This document shows, piece by piece, positions 1 through 8,900 of a DNA stretch of 64,000 nucleotides. The notes beneath the pieces are model-generated. The model saw only the letters and a program-made list of their open reading frames with translations, was not told the origin of the DNA and did not search any database. Location of the stretch: positions 1-64,000 of the forward strand of contig NZ_JACSQI010000002.1 in the NCBI RefSeq assembly GCF_014836715.1, written 5' to 3'. The position numbers and the translations under genes are program-made. This DNA is from Escherichia whittamii (GTDB taxonomy: Bacteria > Pseudomonadota > Gammaproteobacteria > Enterobacterales > Enterobacteriaceae). Each line of letters begins with the position of its first letter. Position 1 is the first letter of the stretch.

Positions 1-169
1 GAGCGTTACCGTCGAGAAATAATTCATCATTGATAATTTGAAATGCGACATCATCGCGCATTTCATGCAGCGGAAAATGTTTAGATTCAGCGATGGTGGA
101 AATAGATTTTGCACCAAAACGTGAATCAAGTAGTTCCGACCTTAAATCCGTTACTTGCTTCTTATCCAT
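1..169 (-). CDS. gadB: Glutamate decarboxylase GadB, 5' end only
   Basis: This is the first 56 codons of a minus-strand gene that runs off the left edge. The N-terminus reads [17 protein letters not shown], the start of E. coli glutamate decarboxylase. GadA and GadB share this N-terminus; gadB is preferred because gadB lies in the terminus near lsr in E. coli. The PLP enzyme converts glutamate to GABA, consuming a cytoplasmic proton, as the core of acid resistance with the antiporter GadC. A strong AAGGAG lies just upstream of the ATG. The GAD box at 249-268 supports GadE control. Confidence 0.93.
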   Translation of the reverse strand, partial: MDKKQVTDLRSELLDSRFGAKSISTIAESKHFPLHEMRDDVAFQIINDELFLDGNA

Positions 170-248
170 TTCAAACTCCTTAAAATGATTGGATCGCAAT
201 AAAAAAGTAGGATTTATCGATAAACTAAGCAAGCTCTAAGGTCTGAGT

Positions 249-268
249 TTTAAATAAAAAAATCCTAA
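249..268 (-). promoter_or_regulatory. GAD box upstream of gadB
   Basis: On the minus strand this reads TTAGGATTTTTTTATTTAAA, 19 of 20 bases identical to the GAD box as I remember it (TTAGGATTTTGTTATTTAAA), the GadE site. It is centred about 90 bp before the gadB start codon, the right place for an activator near -63 of the known transcript. Confidence 0.85.
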
Positions 269-648
269 TTTTATTTTGTTTCTTGCAATTATTTAATCAT
301 GTTTTTATTATACAAAACAAAGAGATGCAACATGCGTTGCTGATAATATCGAGGTTTTTGGCGTTATTTTAATGTGTTATTTCGTCTGCCGTGATTAGCA
401 CGTAAAAATTAGCCAGTAAAATATCATTATTAGTTAGCGGTTAATTTTTAAAACGTCTTTAAAGATTATCGGAAAAATAGTTAATTACCATAACCCCTGC
501 CAACGATGTTGATGGGGTAAGTTATTATTTCGGTAGTAATACTCTGATATAGGTAACCGCGTGAAGGAGTTGTTGCCCTGGATGTAAATATCTTTGGAGG
601 CCAGGGAAGATAACGTCAATACGGCGTTCGGGGAACGTTTACACGCCA

Positions 649-672
649 ACTTCCGAAACTGATAAGTCTTCC
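649..672 (+). repeat. Direct repeat, left copy
   Basis: ACTTCCGAAACTGATAAGTC followed by TTCC. It recurs at 4400-4424 in the same orientation with one substitution and one extra T. The two copies bracket both recombinases and all three regulators of the adhesin locus and leave the adhesin operon outside. Confidence 0.75.
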
Positions 673-720
673 TTTTAATTAATAGTGTAAAATTTAGGTA
701 TAACTCTGACAGGAGGAAAT

Positions 721-1272
721 ATGCGTAAATACATCACCAACAGCGAATGGGCGCTTTTTTTTAATGCTATAACGGGTACGCGCAATGAAATCCGTGATAA
801 AGCATTGCTGCAAATAACTTACATTCATGGACTTCGCGTCAGTGAATTGATAGACCTTAGACTGGGAGATTTTGATATGACTGAAAAAATTGTTTTTATT
901 AGGCGGCTGAAAAACGGATTATCAACTTCACATCCATTGCAGCCAGAAACAATAGAACTATTGCAACGCTGGCTTCTTATCAGAAAAAGATACGCTAAAG
1001 GTAGTCAGGATGATTATCTTTTTCTGTCAAGCCATGGGAAAAAAATTTCCAGACAATGGATTTATAAACTCTGCGCACGATATAGTCAACGTGCGGGTCT
1101 GAGAATTAAGGTGCATCCACACATGTTGCGTCACGCCTGTGGTTATGCTCTTGCTAATCAGGGACTGGATACTCGTCTGATTCAGGATTATCTGGGACAC
1201 AGGAACATTCATCATACTGTACTGTATACAGCCAGTAATCCTGGTCGTTTTAATCGGGTCTGGCGAAGTTAA
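721..1272 (+). CDS. FimB/FimE-type tyrosine recombinase 1
   Basis: A 183-residue minimal tyrosine recombinase, the short form typical of FimB, FimE, FimX and IpuA/IpuB, which flip small promoter segments to switch adhesins on and off. The catalytic set is complete: R39 (HGLRVSEL), K64 (RRLKNG), H134 and R137 (HPHMLRH), H160 (LGHRN) and nucleophile Y169 (LYTASNP). AGGAGG precedes the ATG. The stop codon overlaps the stop of the convergent AraC-type gene. Recombinases beside a LuxR-type regulator and an autotransporter recall the ipuA-ipuB-ipuR-upaE locus of uropathogenic E. coli; I cannot confirm orthology by eye. Confidence 0.9.
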   Translation: MRKYITNSEWALFFNAITGTRNEIRDKALLQITYIHGLRVSELIDLRLGDFDMTEKIVFIRRLKNGLSTSHPLQPETIELLQRWLLIRKRYAKGSQDDYLFLSSHGKKISRQWIYKLCARYSQRAGLRIKVHPHMLRHACGYALANQGLDTRLIQDYLGHRNIHHTVLYTASNPGRFNRVWRS

Positions 1273-2132
1273 ATTTTTACGCAAGGAATGAGGAATTGCA
1301 TATCCATAATATTTTTATTATCTGTTCTGTGAAATAGTGTATATATAGGTCCTCTTTTCATAACACATTTATTAATACACAGCGCACCCATGGCATCATA
1401 TATATGAAAATCAAAAATCTCTTTGTATGTCCCAGTAAATTCCTGGCTGGCATATAAACCATCAGGAAGAAGCGTCTCTGGCAGGGAAAAACTTTTTATT
1501 TCTTTAAAAGTATAAATTAGTTCAGAATCCGTTTCTCTGGAGGGTATCATTTCGCCTGAAATCATAAAGTCAGACATTTCATTAACAGGACCATAAATTG
1601 ATATTATGGACTCAAAAAGGTTACGGTTATAAATAAAATGATCGCCGCTCTGGGTATGGATAAAGTCCATTCCCAGATTCACAGGCATTTTAAGGTTTGG
1701 AACAGAAGGATGATTGCCCTCAGCTATCTCAATCATTCTGAATTTTGTGCACGGTGTGGTTCTGTACAATACGGGCTGGGCATACTGCATATCCCAGGCA
1801 TCCGCATTGCGATACTGCACTGGTGACACCTTGAACTGTTGCCTGAAAGCACGGGAAAAAGCCTGGGGCGAACTGAACTCATACATTAGTGATATGTCTG
1901 TTATCCGGCGACTGGTATGGCGCAAAAGTAAAGCGGCAAGTGTTAGTTTTCTGCGACGTATGTACTGCGCTACACTGATCCCCGTTACATCCTGAAACAG
2001 TTTGTACAGCCAGCGTTCTGAATAGCCTGAACGTTCAGCAAGAACTTTTACTGACAGTGGACTGTTCAGATTCCCTTCGATAATTCCCGCCAGTTGCTGG
2101 ATTAAATTCATTTGATATACCTGTGGGTCCAT
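1269..2132 (-). CDS. Rob-like AraC-family regulator with GyrI-like C-terminal domain
   Basis: 287 residues, nearly the length of Rob. The N-terminal ~110 residues are a double helix-turn-helix of the AraC/MarA/SoxS/Rob type (SGYSERWLYKLFQDVTG; the second helix pair ends in QFKVSPVQYR). The remainder looks like the GyrI-like ligand-binding domain found in Rob. It probably binds DNA in response to a small molecule; target unknown. It lies between two FimB-like recombinases on the opposite strand, and its 3' end overlaps that of the first by a few bases. M8 at 2111 is an alternative start. Local control of the recombinases is inference. Confidence 0.82.
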   Translation of the reverse strand: MDPQVYQMNLIQQLAGIIEGNLNSPLSVKVLAERSGYSERWLYKLFQDVTGISVAQYIRRRKLTLAALLLRHTSRRITDISLMYEFSSPQAFSRAFRQQFKVSPVQYRNADAWDMQYAQPVLYRTTPCTKFRMIEIAEGNHPSVPNLKMPVNLGMDFIHTQSGDHFIYNRNLFESIISIYGPVNEMSDFMISGEMIPSRETDSELIYTFKEIKSFSLPETLLPDGLYASQEFTGTYKEIFDFHIYDAMGALCINKCVMKRGPIYTLFHRTDNKNIMDMQFLIPCVKI

Positions 2133-2261
2133 GCCAGTTGACTGTTCTTAAGAGCAATCGGAGTTTTATTCTGCTTTCCTGACTTTAGCACGTTTAGCCA
2201 TAGCTTGATGGGGGCATCGTGTCACTCTTGACCGCTCTGTTTCATCTGACCGGAGCTATTA

Positions 2262-2924
2262 ATGTCTTCCCGAAAATTTCTTACTCACCATGAAGTCAGC
2301 CTTTTGTTACGGGCGGTGCTGAAGGGGCGCCACCCGGAACGTGATGCCTGCATGATTCTTCTTGCTTTTATCCACGGACTCAGGGTCAGCGAAATGCTTT
2401 CGTTACGTCTTGCTGACCTTGAGCTCGAGTCCCGAAAGCTGTGCGTTCGGCGACTGAAAAACGGCTTCAGTACCGTGCATCCCTTACTGACTGAAGAAGT
2501 ACGATGTATCAGGAACTGGCTCAAAGCCCGGGAAACCATAAAATTGCCTGCAGCAGAAGAAGAGAGGGACTGGCTGTTTATGTCCAGATCAGGGCGTCCG
2601 CTTACCCGTCAACGATTTTATAACTTGCTGGCTGAAGCAGGAAGAAATGCCGGGCTGACTGTTGCTGTCCATCCACATATGCTGAGACATGGGTGTGGTT
2701 ACGCGTTGGCAGATAACGGCATCGATACACGCCTGATTCAGGATTACCTGGGACACCGGAATATCCGGCATACGGTGATTTATACAGCTTCAAATTCGGC
2801 CCGCTTTGAACGGTTATGGAAGCCGTCAAAAAGGGCGAAAAAGCAACTTTTTGACCCAAACTGTAAACTGCCTGTATTGCGGTTACAAATGTTAAAAAAC
2901 ACAGGTTATGCAAACAACAATTAA
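2262..2924 (+). CDS. FimB/FimE-type tyrosine recombinase 2
   Basis: 220 residues, clearly paralogous to the recombinase at 721, with a charged C-terminal tail beyond the usual end of this family. Catalytic residues are R41, K66, H139, R142, H165 and Y174 (VIYTASN). GGAG precedes the ATG. Two divergent invertases side by side are typical of phase-variation loci (fimB/fimE, ipuA/ipuB), where the enzymes can differ in directional bias. Its inversion site should be nearby; candidates at 3104-3144 and 4469-4568 are listed separately. Confidence 0.9.
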   Translation: MSSRKFLTHHEVSLLLRAVLKGRHPERDACMILLAFIHGLRVSEMLSLRLADLELESRKLCVRRLKNGFSTVHPLLTEEVRCIRNWLKARETIKLPAAEEERDWLFMSRSGRPLTRQRFYNLLAEAGRNAGLTVAVHPHMLRHGCGYALADNGIDTRLIQDYLGHRNIRHTVIYTASNSARFERLWKPSKRAKKQLFDPNCKLPVLRLQMLKNTGYANNN

Positions 2925-2935
2925 TTAAAAATTAT

Positions 2936-2949
2936 TTGATTTAAATCAA
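2936..2949 (+). promoter_or_regulatory. Perfect FNR-type box
   Basis: TTGATTTAAATCAA matches the FNR consensus TTGAT-N4-ATCAA exactly and is fully palindromic. A possible -10 (TAACAAT) follows near 2978, giving a spacing close to that of class II FNR-activated promoters. The downstream genes are the two regulators at 3282 and 3752. Oxygen-sensitive control is inferred from the site alone. Confidence 0.6.
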
Positions 2950-3103
2950 TAAAATCCCCGTATCAATTCCCTTCTGTAACAATATGGCATTGATGTCTGT
3001 CAGTTTTCTGAATTTTCCAAAACTCCATTATCAGTATGAATGGCCAAAAATGCCACATAACTAAGAAAATAAAACCAGGAAAAAGCTACAATTTAGTTTT
3101 TTA

Positions 3104-3144
3104 ATCTGTTGTTGTCAAAATGGGTCATTTTGACAACAACAGAT
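3104..3144. repeat. Perfect 19-bp inverted repeat with 3-base loop
   Basis: Arms 3104-3122 (ATCTGTTGTTGTCAAAATG) and 3126-3144 are exact reverse complements around GGT. The hairpin lies between recombinase 2 and the GrlA-like gene in a 357-bp gap (2925-3281) that otherwise holds only the FNR box and no gene. There is no long T-run. It may be a recombinase-binding site, paired ends of a lost insertion, an operator or a terminator; the sequence alone does not decide. Confidence 0.8.
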
Positions 3145-3281
3145 CCTCTTCTTGTGCACCTGTATTGCGCGTTACTCAGCACTGATAACCCGACACATGC
3201 GGCAACAGATGTTTGTTGTAATTACTGGGGGGAGGGATGTCAGTGCTTCTTAATTCATACTTCTGACGGAGAGATATTCAG

Positions 3282-3755
3282 GTGGCGGGTATGCCTGAGA
3301 GGCGCAGACGAATAAAGAGACATTTTTTCTGTCCTGAGTGTGTTCAGGACATGCAGGCTCGACCACTGTATATCATCGTGACCTTCTGGGGGATGCGAAC
3401 CGGCAGGTTACTGACAGTTGAGGCGGTCAGCCGGGAGTTTCATATACCCCAGAGAACAGCAAAAAATATTCTGTATTACATTGAGCACGAGGGACGAAAC
3501 CATATCCGCAGCAGGCGCTTTATACAAAACGAACCGACAACGGGACGAAGACGCGCACTGCGGATCCTGGATATACAGGATCCGCAGGAAATCCCGGCCA
3601 GTTCAGGAGCAGAACTGGATGTTCAGTTGGAACCTGTTGCCCCCGCAGCAAAGCAGTCACTCAGGCCACTGACAAAATTTCAGAAACTACGTCAGTGGAT
3701 GGTATCGAGAAAACAGAATGAACAGGCTCCTCTGGAGCTGACAGAATACGGATGA
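3282..3755 (+). CDS. CaiF/GrlA-like transcriptional regulator
   Basis: 157 residues. The N-terminal half (about 25-75: YIIVTFWGMRTGR, then LLTVEAVSREF and RTAKNILYYI) matches the winged-helix pattern of the CaiF/GrlA family, activators such as GrlA of the LEE island. The C-terminal half is low complexity. The GTG start is chosen because GGAGAG sits about 8 bases upstream; an ATG three codons later is poorly spaced. The stop overlaps the LuxR-type gene by four bases, so the pair is co-translated. Control of the downstream adhesin operon is inference. Confidence 0.75.
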   Translation: MAGMPERRRRIKRHFFCPECVQDMQARPLYIIVTFWGMRTGRLLTVEAVSREFHIPQRTAKNILYYIEHEGRNHIRSRRFIQNEPTTGRRRALRILDIQDPQEIPASSGAELDVQLEPVAPAAKQSLRPLTKFQKLRQWMVSRKQNEQAPLELTEYG

Positions 3756-4369
3756 AACAGATATTTTTGATGAGTCAGTGTCAGTACACCCGCCTCGGGC
3801 TTTTTGCAGTGATGGAAAGTGCCGGGCAACATGCTGTTCAGGTTATTTCCGTGGAAACACCGGAGCAGATTGTGTCGCATATTCTGTCTGACAGACACAT
3901 CCCCGGGAAACAGCGTGTCATTGTGGTAGATCTGACCTGCCATGAGTCATCAGTAACTGTGAGGGCGCTGTGGTTTTTGTGGAATCTGTCAGTCCTTTAT
4001 TCTGAACGCCACGAACTGAGAGGGACTCCATGCATTTTATTTGGCCATCAGGAAGGGCGGAATAATATCAGATATCCTTTTACCTGGATTTCTCCGTCAC
4101 AAAATTTCCATCAATTGAAAAATATTTTTCAGCGCATTCTGGCCGTGCCTTCTCGCTATATAAATAGTGGGTATGGATTTCAGCGTTTAAGTGCTAATGA
4201 GCGACAGGTGATAAATGCACTTCTTAGTGGGGAAGCTGTAAGTGATATTGCAAAGCGTATGCAGATACATTACAGCAATGTGTGTTACTACCGACAAAAG
4301 GCAATATTTAAAATCGGTCTGAGAAACCGGAATGATATTGCATGGATTATGAACGGGAAGTTTTTGTAA
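3752..4369 (+). CDS. LuxR-type (GerE HTH) regulator
   Basis: 205 residues. The C-terminal ~60 residues form a LuxR/GerE DNA-binding domain (LSANERQVINALLSGEAVSDIAKRM, then NVCYYRQKAIFKIGLRNRNDI). The N-terminus is not a clear receiver: a DLTCHES segment near 52-58 could be a degenerate aspartate site. This is the build of fimbrial and adhesin regulators such as FimZ-like, HyxR and IpuR proteins. It is translationally coupled to the GrlA-like gene and lies upstream of the glycosylated autotransporter operon, the same order as ipuR-upaE in uropathogenic E. coli (remembered, not checked). Confidence 0.82.
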   Translation: MKQIFLMSQCQYTRLGLFAVMESAGQHAVQVISVETPEQIVSHILSDRHIPGKQRVIVVDLTCHESSVTVRALWFLWNLSVLYSERHELRGTPCILFGHQEGRNNIRYPFTWISPSQNFHQLKNIFQRILAVPSRYINSGYGFQRLSANERQVINALLSGEAVSDIAKRMQIHYSNVCYYRQKAIFKIGLRNRNDIAWIMNGKFL

Positions 4370-4690
4370 GCACTGTAATGGTACGTACTGACCGGATACA
4401 CTTCCGAAATTGATAAGTCTTTCCGCACGTAAACTGTAAACTAACTCCTGCGCGTAGCCGGAAGTCATGCAGAGAGCATTTCATCGGCAACGACTAAAGT
4501 CGTTATAACTATAATGGAATGCGCGATGTGTGACATCGTGAGAATGTAATATGTGAGCTCCTCTCTGCTATTACAGAAGAATATCAGAACCGTGCGATGG
4601 GTGTTACTCATCATAAGAAAGATACTTCAGTTATATTTTTAGCGTACTCATCGTGCTTTTCAACGCTTATATATTTTTGAAGGTAAAAAT
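4370..4690. promoter_or_regulatory. Control region upstream of the adhesin operon, with possible invertible promoter
   Basis: This 320-bp gap holds the right direct repeat, a small palindrome at 4488-4503 (AACGACT/AGTCGTT), and GCAGAGAG at 4469-4476 with its reverse complement at 4561-4568. A TATAAT hexamer at 4510-4515 lies inside this 100-bp bracket and points at the heptosyltransferase gene. Short repeats around a promoter are the layout of FimB-family switches. The repeat is only 8 bp, so chance is possible. Confidence 0.4.
4400..4424 (+). repeat. Direct repeat, right copy
   Basis: ACTTCCGAAATTGATAAGTC followed by TTTCC, the same sequence as 649-672 apart from one base and one added T. 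It lies about 30 bp after the LuxR-type gene. Confidence 0.75.
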
Positions 4691-5911
4691 ATGTCAACGC
4701 TGAAGAATACATTTTTTATCCCTCCACCTGATACGCCGACGCAGGCAGGGCCTGAAAATATTTTTTATGACTTTAATGATGGTGCACGTGTATTGCTTCC
4801 TGAAGGGAAATGGCACGTGCGTTTGCTGGATGCAGATTCAGAAAATATTCTTTTTTGCTGCGATGTGGATAAAGGCTGGGTAACCAGCAGTAAGAAATAT
4901 TTTGTGCGCTTTCGTATTCAGGTATTCCGTCAGGGGGAAGAAACGCCCCTGCTGGATGAAACCCTGAAATTAAAAGACCGGCCTGTACTAATTTCATTCC
5001 CGACCGGGACGCTGGGCGATTTGCTCGGGTGGTTTCCTTATGCGGAACGCTTCCAGTCCCTGCATAAGTGCCGTCTGGAATGCACGATGGCGCAGGACAT
5101 TATTGATCTGCTGGCGCCTCAGTATCCGCAGATACAGTTTTCCACGCCGGATAAGCCGCGCACTGTAGCGCCTTATGCCACCTATCGTGTGGGGCTCTAT
5201 TTCGGTGGCGATACAAACAATCAGCCTGTGGATTTCCGCAAGGTCGGTTTCCACCGCTCTGCGGGCTACATTCTGGGCGTTGACCCGCGTGAAGCCCCCG
5301 TCCGGCTTGACCTGTCTGCGCCCCGGGTTATCCAGGAGCCTTATGTGTGCATCGCAACGCAGTCCACCTGTCAGGCGAAATACTGGAACAACGGCACCGG
5401 CTGGAGTGAGGTTATCGCACACCTGAAATCACTGGGTTACCGGGTGCTGTGCATTGACCGGGATGCCCACTATGGCCAGGGCTTTGTCTGGAATCACATC
5501 CCGTGGGGCGCAGAGGACTTTACCGGCAAGCTTCCGCTGCAGGAGAGGGTGAACCTACTGCGGCATGCCAGATTCTTCATTGGCCTGCCAAGCGGTCTGT
5601 CATGGCTGGCATGGGCTACCGGCATTCCGGTGGTGCTGATAAGCGGCTTCAGCCTGCCCAACAGTGAGTTTTATACCCCGTGGCGGGTATTCAACTCCCA
5701 TGGCTGTTATGGGTGCTGGGACGATACATCGCTGAATTTTGACCACCACGATTTTCTGTGGTGCCCGAGACATAAAAACACTGACCGGCAATTTGAATGT
5801 ACTCGGCTGATAACTGGCGCTCAGGTCAATGGCGTCATCAATAAACTTCACCGTTCTTTAACTGAACAGGGTGTTGAGGACACTCTGGAGAAAGGAGTAA
5901 GCAATGAATAA
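4691..5911 (+). CDS. Autotransporter heptosyltransferase (Aah/TibC family)
   Basis: 406 residues, the size of the bacterial autotransporter heptosyltransferases Aah and TibC, which use ADP-heptose to O-heptosylate serines of AIDA-I and TibA repeats in the cytoplasm before export. The C-terminal half has a glycosyltransferase-9-like core (FIGLPSGLSWLAWATGIPVVL at about 296-316). After it come four cysteines, C339, C342, C358 and C370, matching the iron-binding finger of TibC. The last codons overlap the autotransporter start by 8 bp, so enzyme and substrate are translationally coupled. A ribosome-binding AAGG precedes the ATG. Confidence 0.92.
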   Translation: MSTLKNTFFIPPPDTPTQAGPENIFYDFNDGARVLLPEGKWHVRLLDADSENILFCCDVDKGWVTSSKKYFVRFRIQVFRQGEETPLLDETLKLKDRPVLISFPTGTLGDLLGWFPYAERFQSLHKCRLECTMAQDIIDLLAPQYPQIQFSTPDKPRTVAPYATYRVGLYFGGDTNNQPVDFRKVGFHRSAGYILGVDPREAPVRLDLSAPRVIQEPYVCIATQSTCQAKYWNNGTGWSEVIAHLKSLGYRVLCIDRDAHYGQGFVWNHIPWGAEDFTGKLPLQERVNLLRHARFFIGLPSGLSWLAWATGIPVVLISGFSLPNSEFYTPWRVFNSHGCYGCWDDTSLNFDHHDFLWCPRHKNTDRQFECTRLITGAQVNGVINKLHRSLTEQGVEDTLEKGVSNE

Positions 5912-8900
5912 GGTTTATAACACTGTCTGGAATGAATCCACCGGGATGTGGGTGGTCACTTCAGAACTGACCCGTAAAGGAGGTCAGCGCCCCCGGCAAA
6001 TCAAGCGTAGCGTGCTGGCAGGGCTGATTGCCGGTTTGCTTTTGCCGTCACAGCCTGTACTGGCGGCAGCCTATGACAATCAGACAATTGGAAGTGGTGG
6101 GCACCAGTCCCTGTATGTAGGTGACACTGCTACCAACACCACCATTAACGATGGTGGGTATCAATCTGTTTACGACGGTGGCAGTGCAACGAGCACCACC
6201 ATTAACGATGGTGGGATGCAATCTGTTTACGACGGTGCCAGTGCAACGAGCACCACCATTAACGATGGTGGGATTCAATCTGTTTACGACGGTGCCAGTG
6301 CAACGAGCACCACCATTAACGATGGTGGGAAGCAATATGTTTACGACGGTGCCAGTGTAACGAGCACCACCATTAACGATGGTGGGATGCAATCTGTTTA
6401 CGACGGTGCCAGTGTAACGAGCACCACCATTAACGATGGTGGGAAGCAATATGTTTACGACGGTGTCAGTGTAACGAGCACCACCATTAACGATGGTGGG
6501 ATGCAATCTGTTTACGACGGTGCCAGTGTAACGAACACCATCATTAACAGTGATGGTTTACTGGTGGTGTACTCTGGAGGAAGTGCTGTTGCAATTACTC
6601 AGAACAGCGGCGGCGCCATTAGCACTAATACCGACTCTTTCATGAATGGCACCAACGCTAAGGGCAGCTTCAGTATTGCCGGCGGAAGTGCCAGCAATAT
6701 GTTGCTTGAGAATGGTGGTTCTCTCGCTGTACTCAATGGGCATCAGGTCAAAGATACCACTATTAACAGTGGTGGAAATGTGATGGTCGAGGGCATCGCT
6801 ACTGACACAACCATTAACAGCGATGGCTTACTGCATGTATCCAGCGGCGGTAGTGTCACTGGCACCATCGTTAATAACGGTGGCCGCGAGAATATCAATT
6901 CAGACGGCAGTGCTACGAGCACTACCATTAACGATGGTGGGATGCAATATGTTTACGACGGTGCCAGTGTAACGAGCACCATCATTAACAGTGATGGTTT
7001 ACTGGTGGTGTACTCTGGAGGAAGTGCTGTTGCAATTACTCAGAACAGCGGCGGCGCCATTAGCACTAATACCGACTCTTTCATGAATGGCACCAACGCT
7101 AAGGGCAGCTTCAGTATTGCCGGCGGAAGTGCCAGCAATATGTTGCTTGAGAATGGTGGTTCTCTCGCTGTACTCAATGGGCATCAGGTCAAAGATACCA
7201 CTATTAACAGTGGTGGAAATGTGATGGTCGAGGGCATCGCTACTGACACAACCATTAACAGCGATGGCTTACTGCATGTATCCAGCGGCGGTAGTGTCAC
7301 TGGCACCATCGTTAATAACGGTGGCCGCGAGAATATCAATTCAGACGGCAGTGCTACGAGCACTACCCTTAATAGTGGTGGTATCCAGGCAGTCTCCAGC
7401 GGCGGTGTTGCTACGAGCACCCTCGTTAACAACGGAGGGAGCCAATATGTCTACAGCGGCGGCAATGCGTTGAACGCCTCTGTTAATGACGGTGGGCGTC
7501 AGTTTGTCTCCAAAGGCGGTATCGCCATTGCTACTTCTATTAATAGCGGCGGTCGCCAGTATGTCCGTATCGGCGGCAGTGCCACGGACACCGTAATTAA
7601 CAATACTGGGCGCCAGTTTATCTCCAGCGGCGGCAGTACCACTAACACTACAATTAATTCCGGTGGGGGGCAGTATCTCTACGCCGGAAATGCCACGAAA
7701 ACTACAGTTAACAACGGCGGACGCCAGTACGTCTCCAGTGGCGGCAGTGCCACTGACACAATCGTTAACAGTGGTGGACGTCAACATGTTTACATCGACG
7801 GTAATGTCACAGAAACGACTATTACAAGCGGCGGCATGCTGCAGGTTGAGGCCGGTGGTTCAGCCTCTAAGGTTACCCAGAACATTGGCGGGGCAGTAGT
7901 CACCAATACCAGTGCATTCCTGAGTGGTATCAACGATAAAGGCAGTTTCAGTATCGCTGGCGGCAGTGCAGCCAATATGCTGCTGGAAAACGGCGGATAC
8001 CTGACGGTGTTTGACGGTCATCAGGCCAGCGATACGATGGTTGGCAGTGACGGTACGCTGGATGTCCGCAGCGGCGGTGTGCTCTTTGGCACCACCACCT
8101 TGACTGATAAAGGGACGCTCGTCGGTGACGTTGTCACAAATGAAGGGGACCTGTATTTCCTCAACAACAGTGCTGCGACTTTCGCAGGCACCCTGACGGG
8201 GACCGGTACCCTGACGCAGGAAGGCGGTAGTACCCGTTTCAGCGGCCTGTTGTCTCAGGACGGTGGGATTTTCCTTAAGAGTGGCGGGGCCATGACGATG
8301 GACGCCCTTCAGGCGAACGCTAATGTGACGACACAGTCAGGCACCACCCTGACACTGGATAACGGGACCATCCTGACGGGGAACGTTGCGGGAGACAACA
8401 CCGGTGCAGGTGACATGGCGGTTAAAGGTGCTTCTGTCTGGCATCTCGATGGTGACTCCACTGTCGGCGCATTAACGCTGGATAACGGGACCGTTGATTT
8501 CCGTCCGTCAGCAACCACGCGTCTGACGCCAGCCTTCCAGGCGGTGTCGCTGGCGCTCGGGAGCCTGTCGGGTAGCGGGACGTTCCGGATGAACACGGAT
8601 ATCGCATCACATACCGGAGATATGCTGAATGTCGCGGGCAATGCCAGCGGTAACTTTGTGCTGGATATCAAAAACACCGGTCTGGAGCCAGTATCTGCAG
8701 GTGCGCCGCTTCAGGTGGTGCAAACCGGTGGCGGTGATGCTGCGTTTACCCTGAAAGGCGGGAAAGTCGATGCCGGTACCTGGGAATACGGCCTGAGCAA
8801 GGAAAATACCAACTGGTATCTGAAGGTTAATACTCCGCCTCCGGTTACTCCGCCGACTAACCCGGATGCAGGTAACCCAGGTACAGGTAACCCTGACGCA

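Larger units (their letters stand above)
170..720. other. AT-rich intergenic region, gadB to recombinase
   Basis: About 550 bp with no supportable gene. It holds the gadB promoter and GAD box on the left. A very AT-rich middle looks like H-NS-bound DNA (inference). On the right is one copy of a direct repeat (649-672) shared with 4400-4424. I take it as the left junction of the accessory region. Confidence 0.6.

Noticed and set aside
3109..3315. 68-codon frame over the 19-bp hairpin
   Set aside because: It runs through the hairpin and overlaps the GrlA-like start, with no ribosome site.
6048..6506. Long open frame on the minus strand through the adhesin repeats
   Set aside because: Repeats of 57 bp are open in other frames by composition; no start signal and the plus-strand gene is certain.
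6138..6536. Regularly spaced repeats resembling a CRISPR array
   Set aside because: Units are contiguous, in frame and coding, without unique spacers or cas genes.
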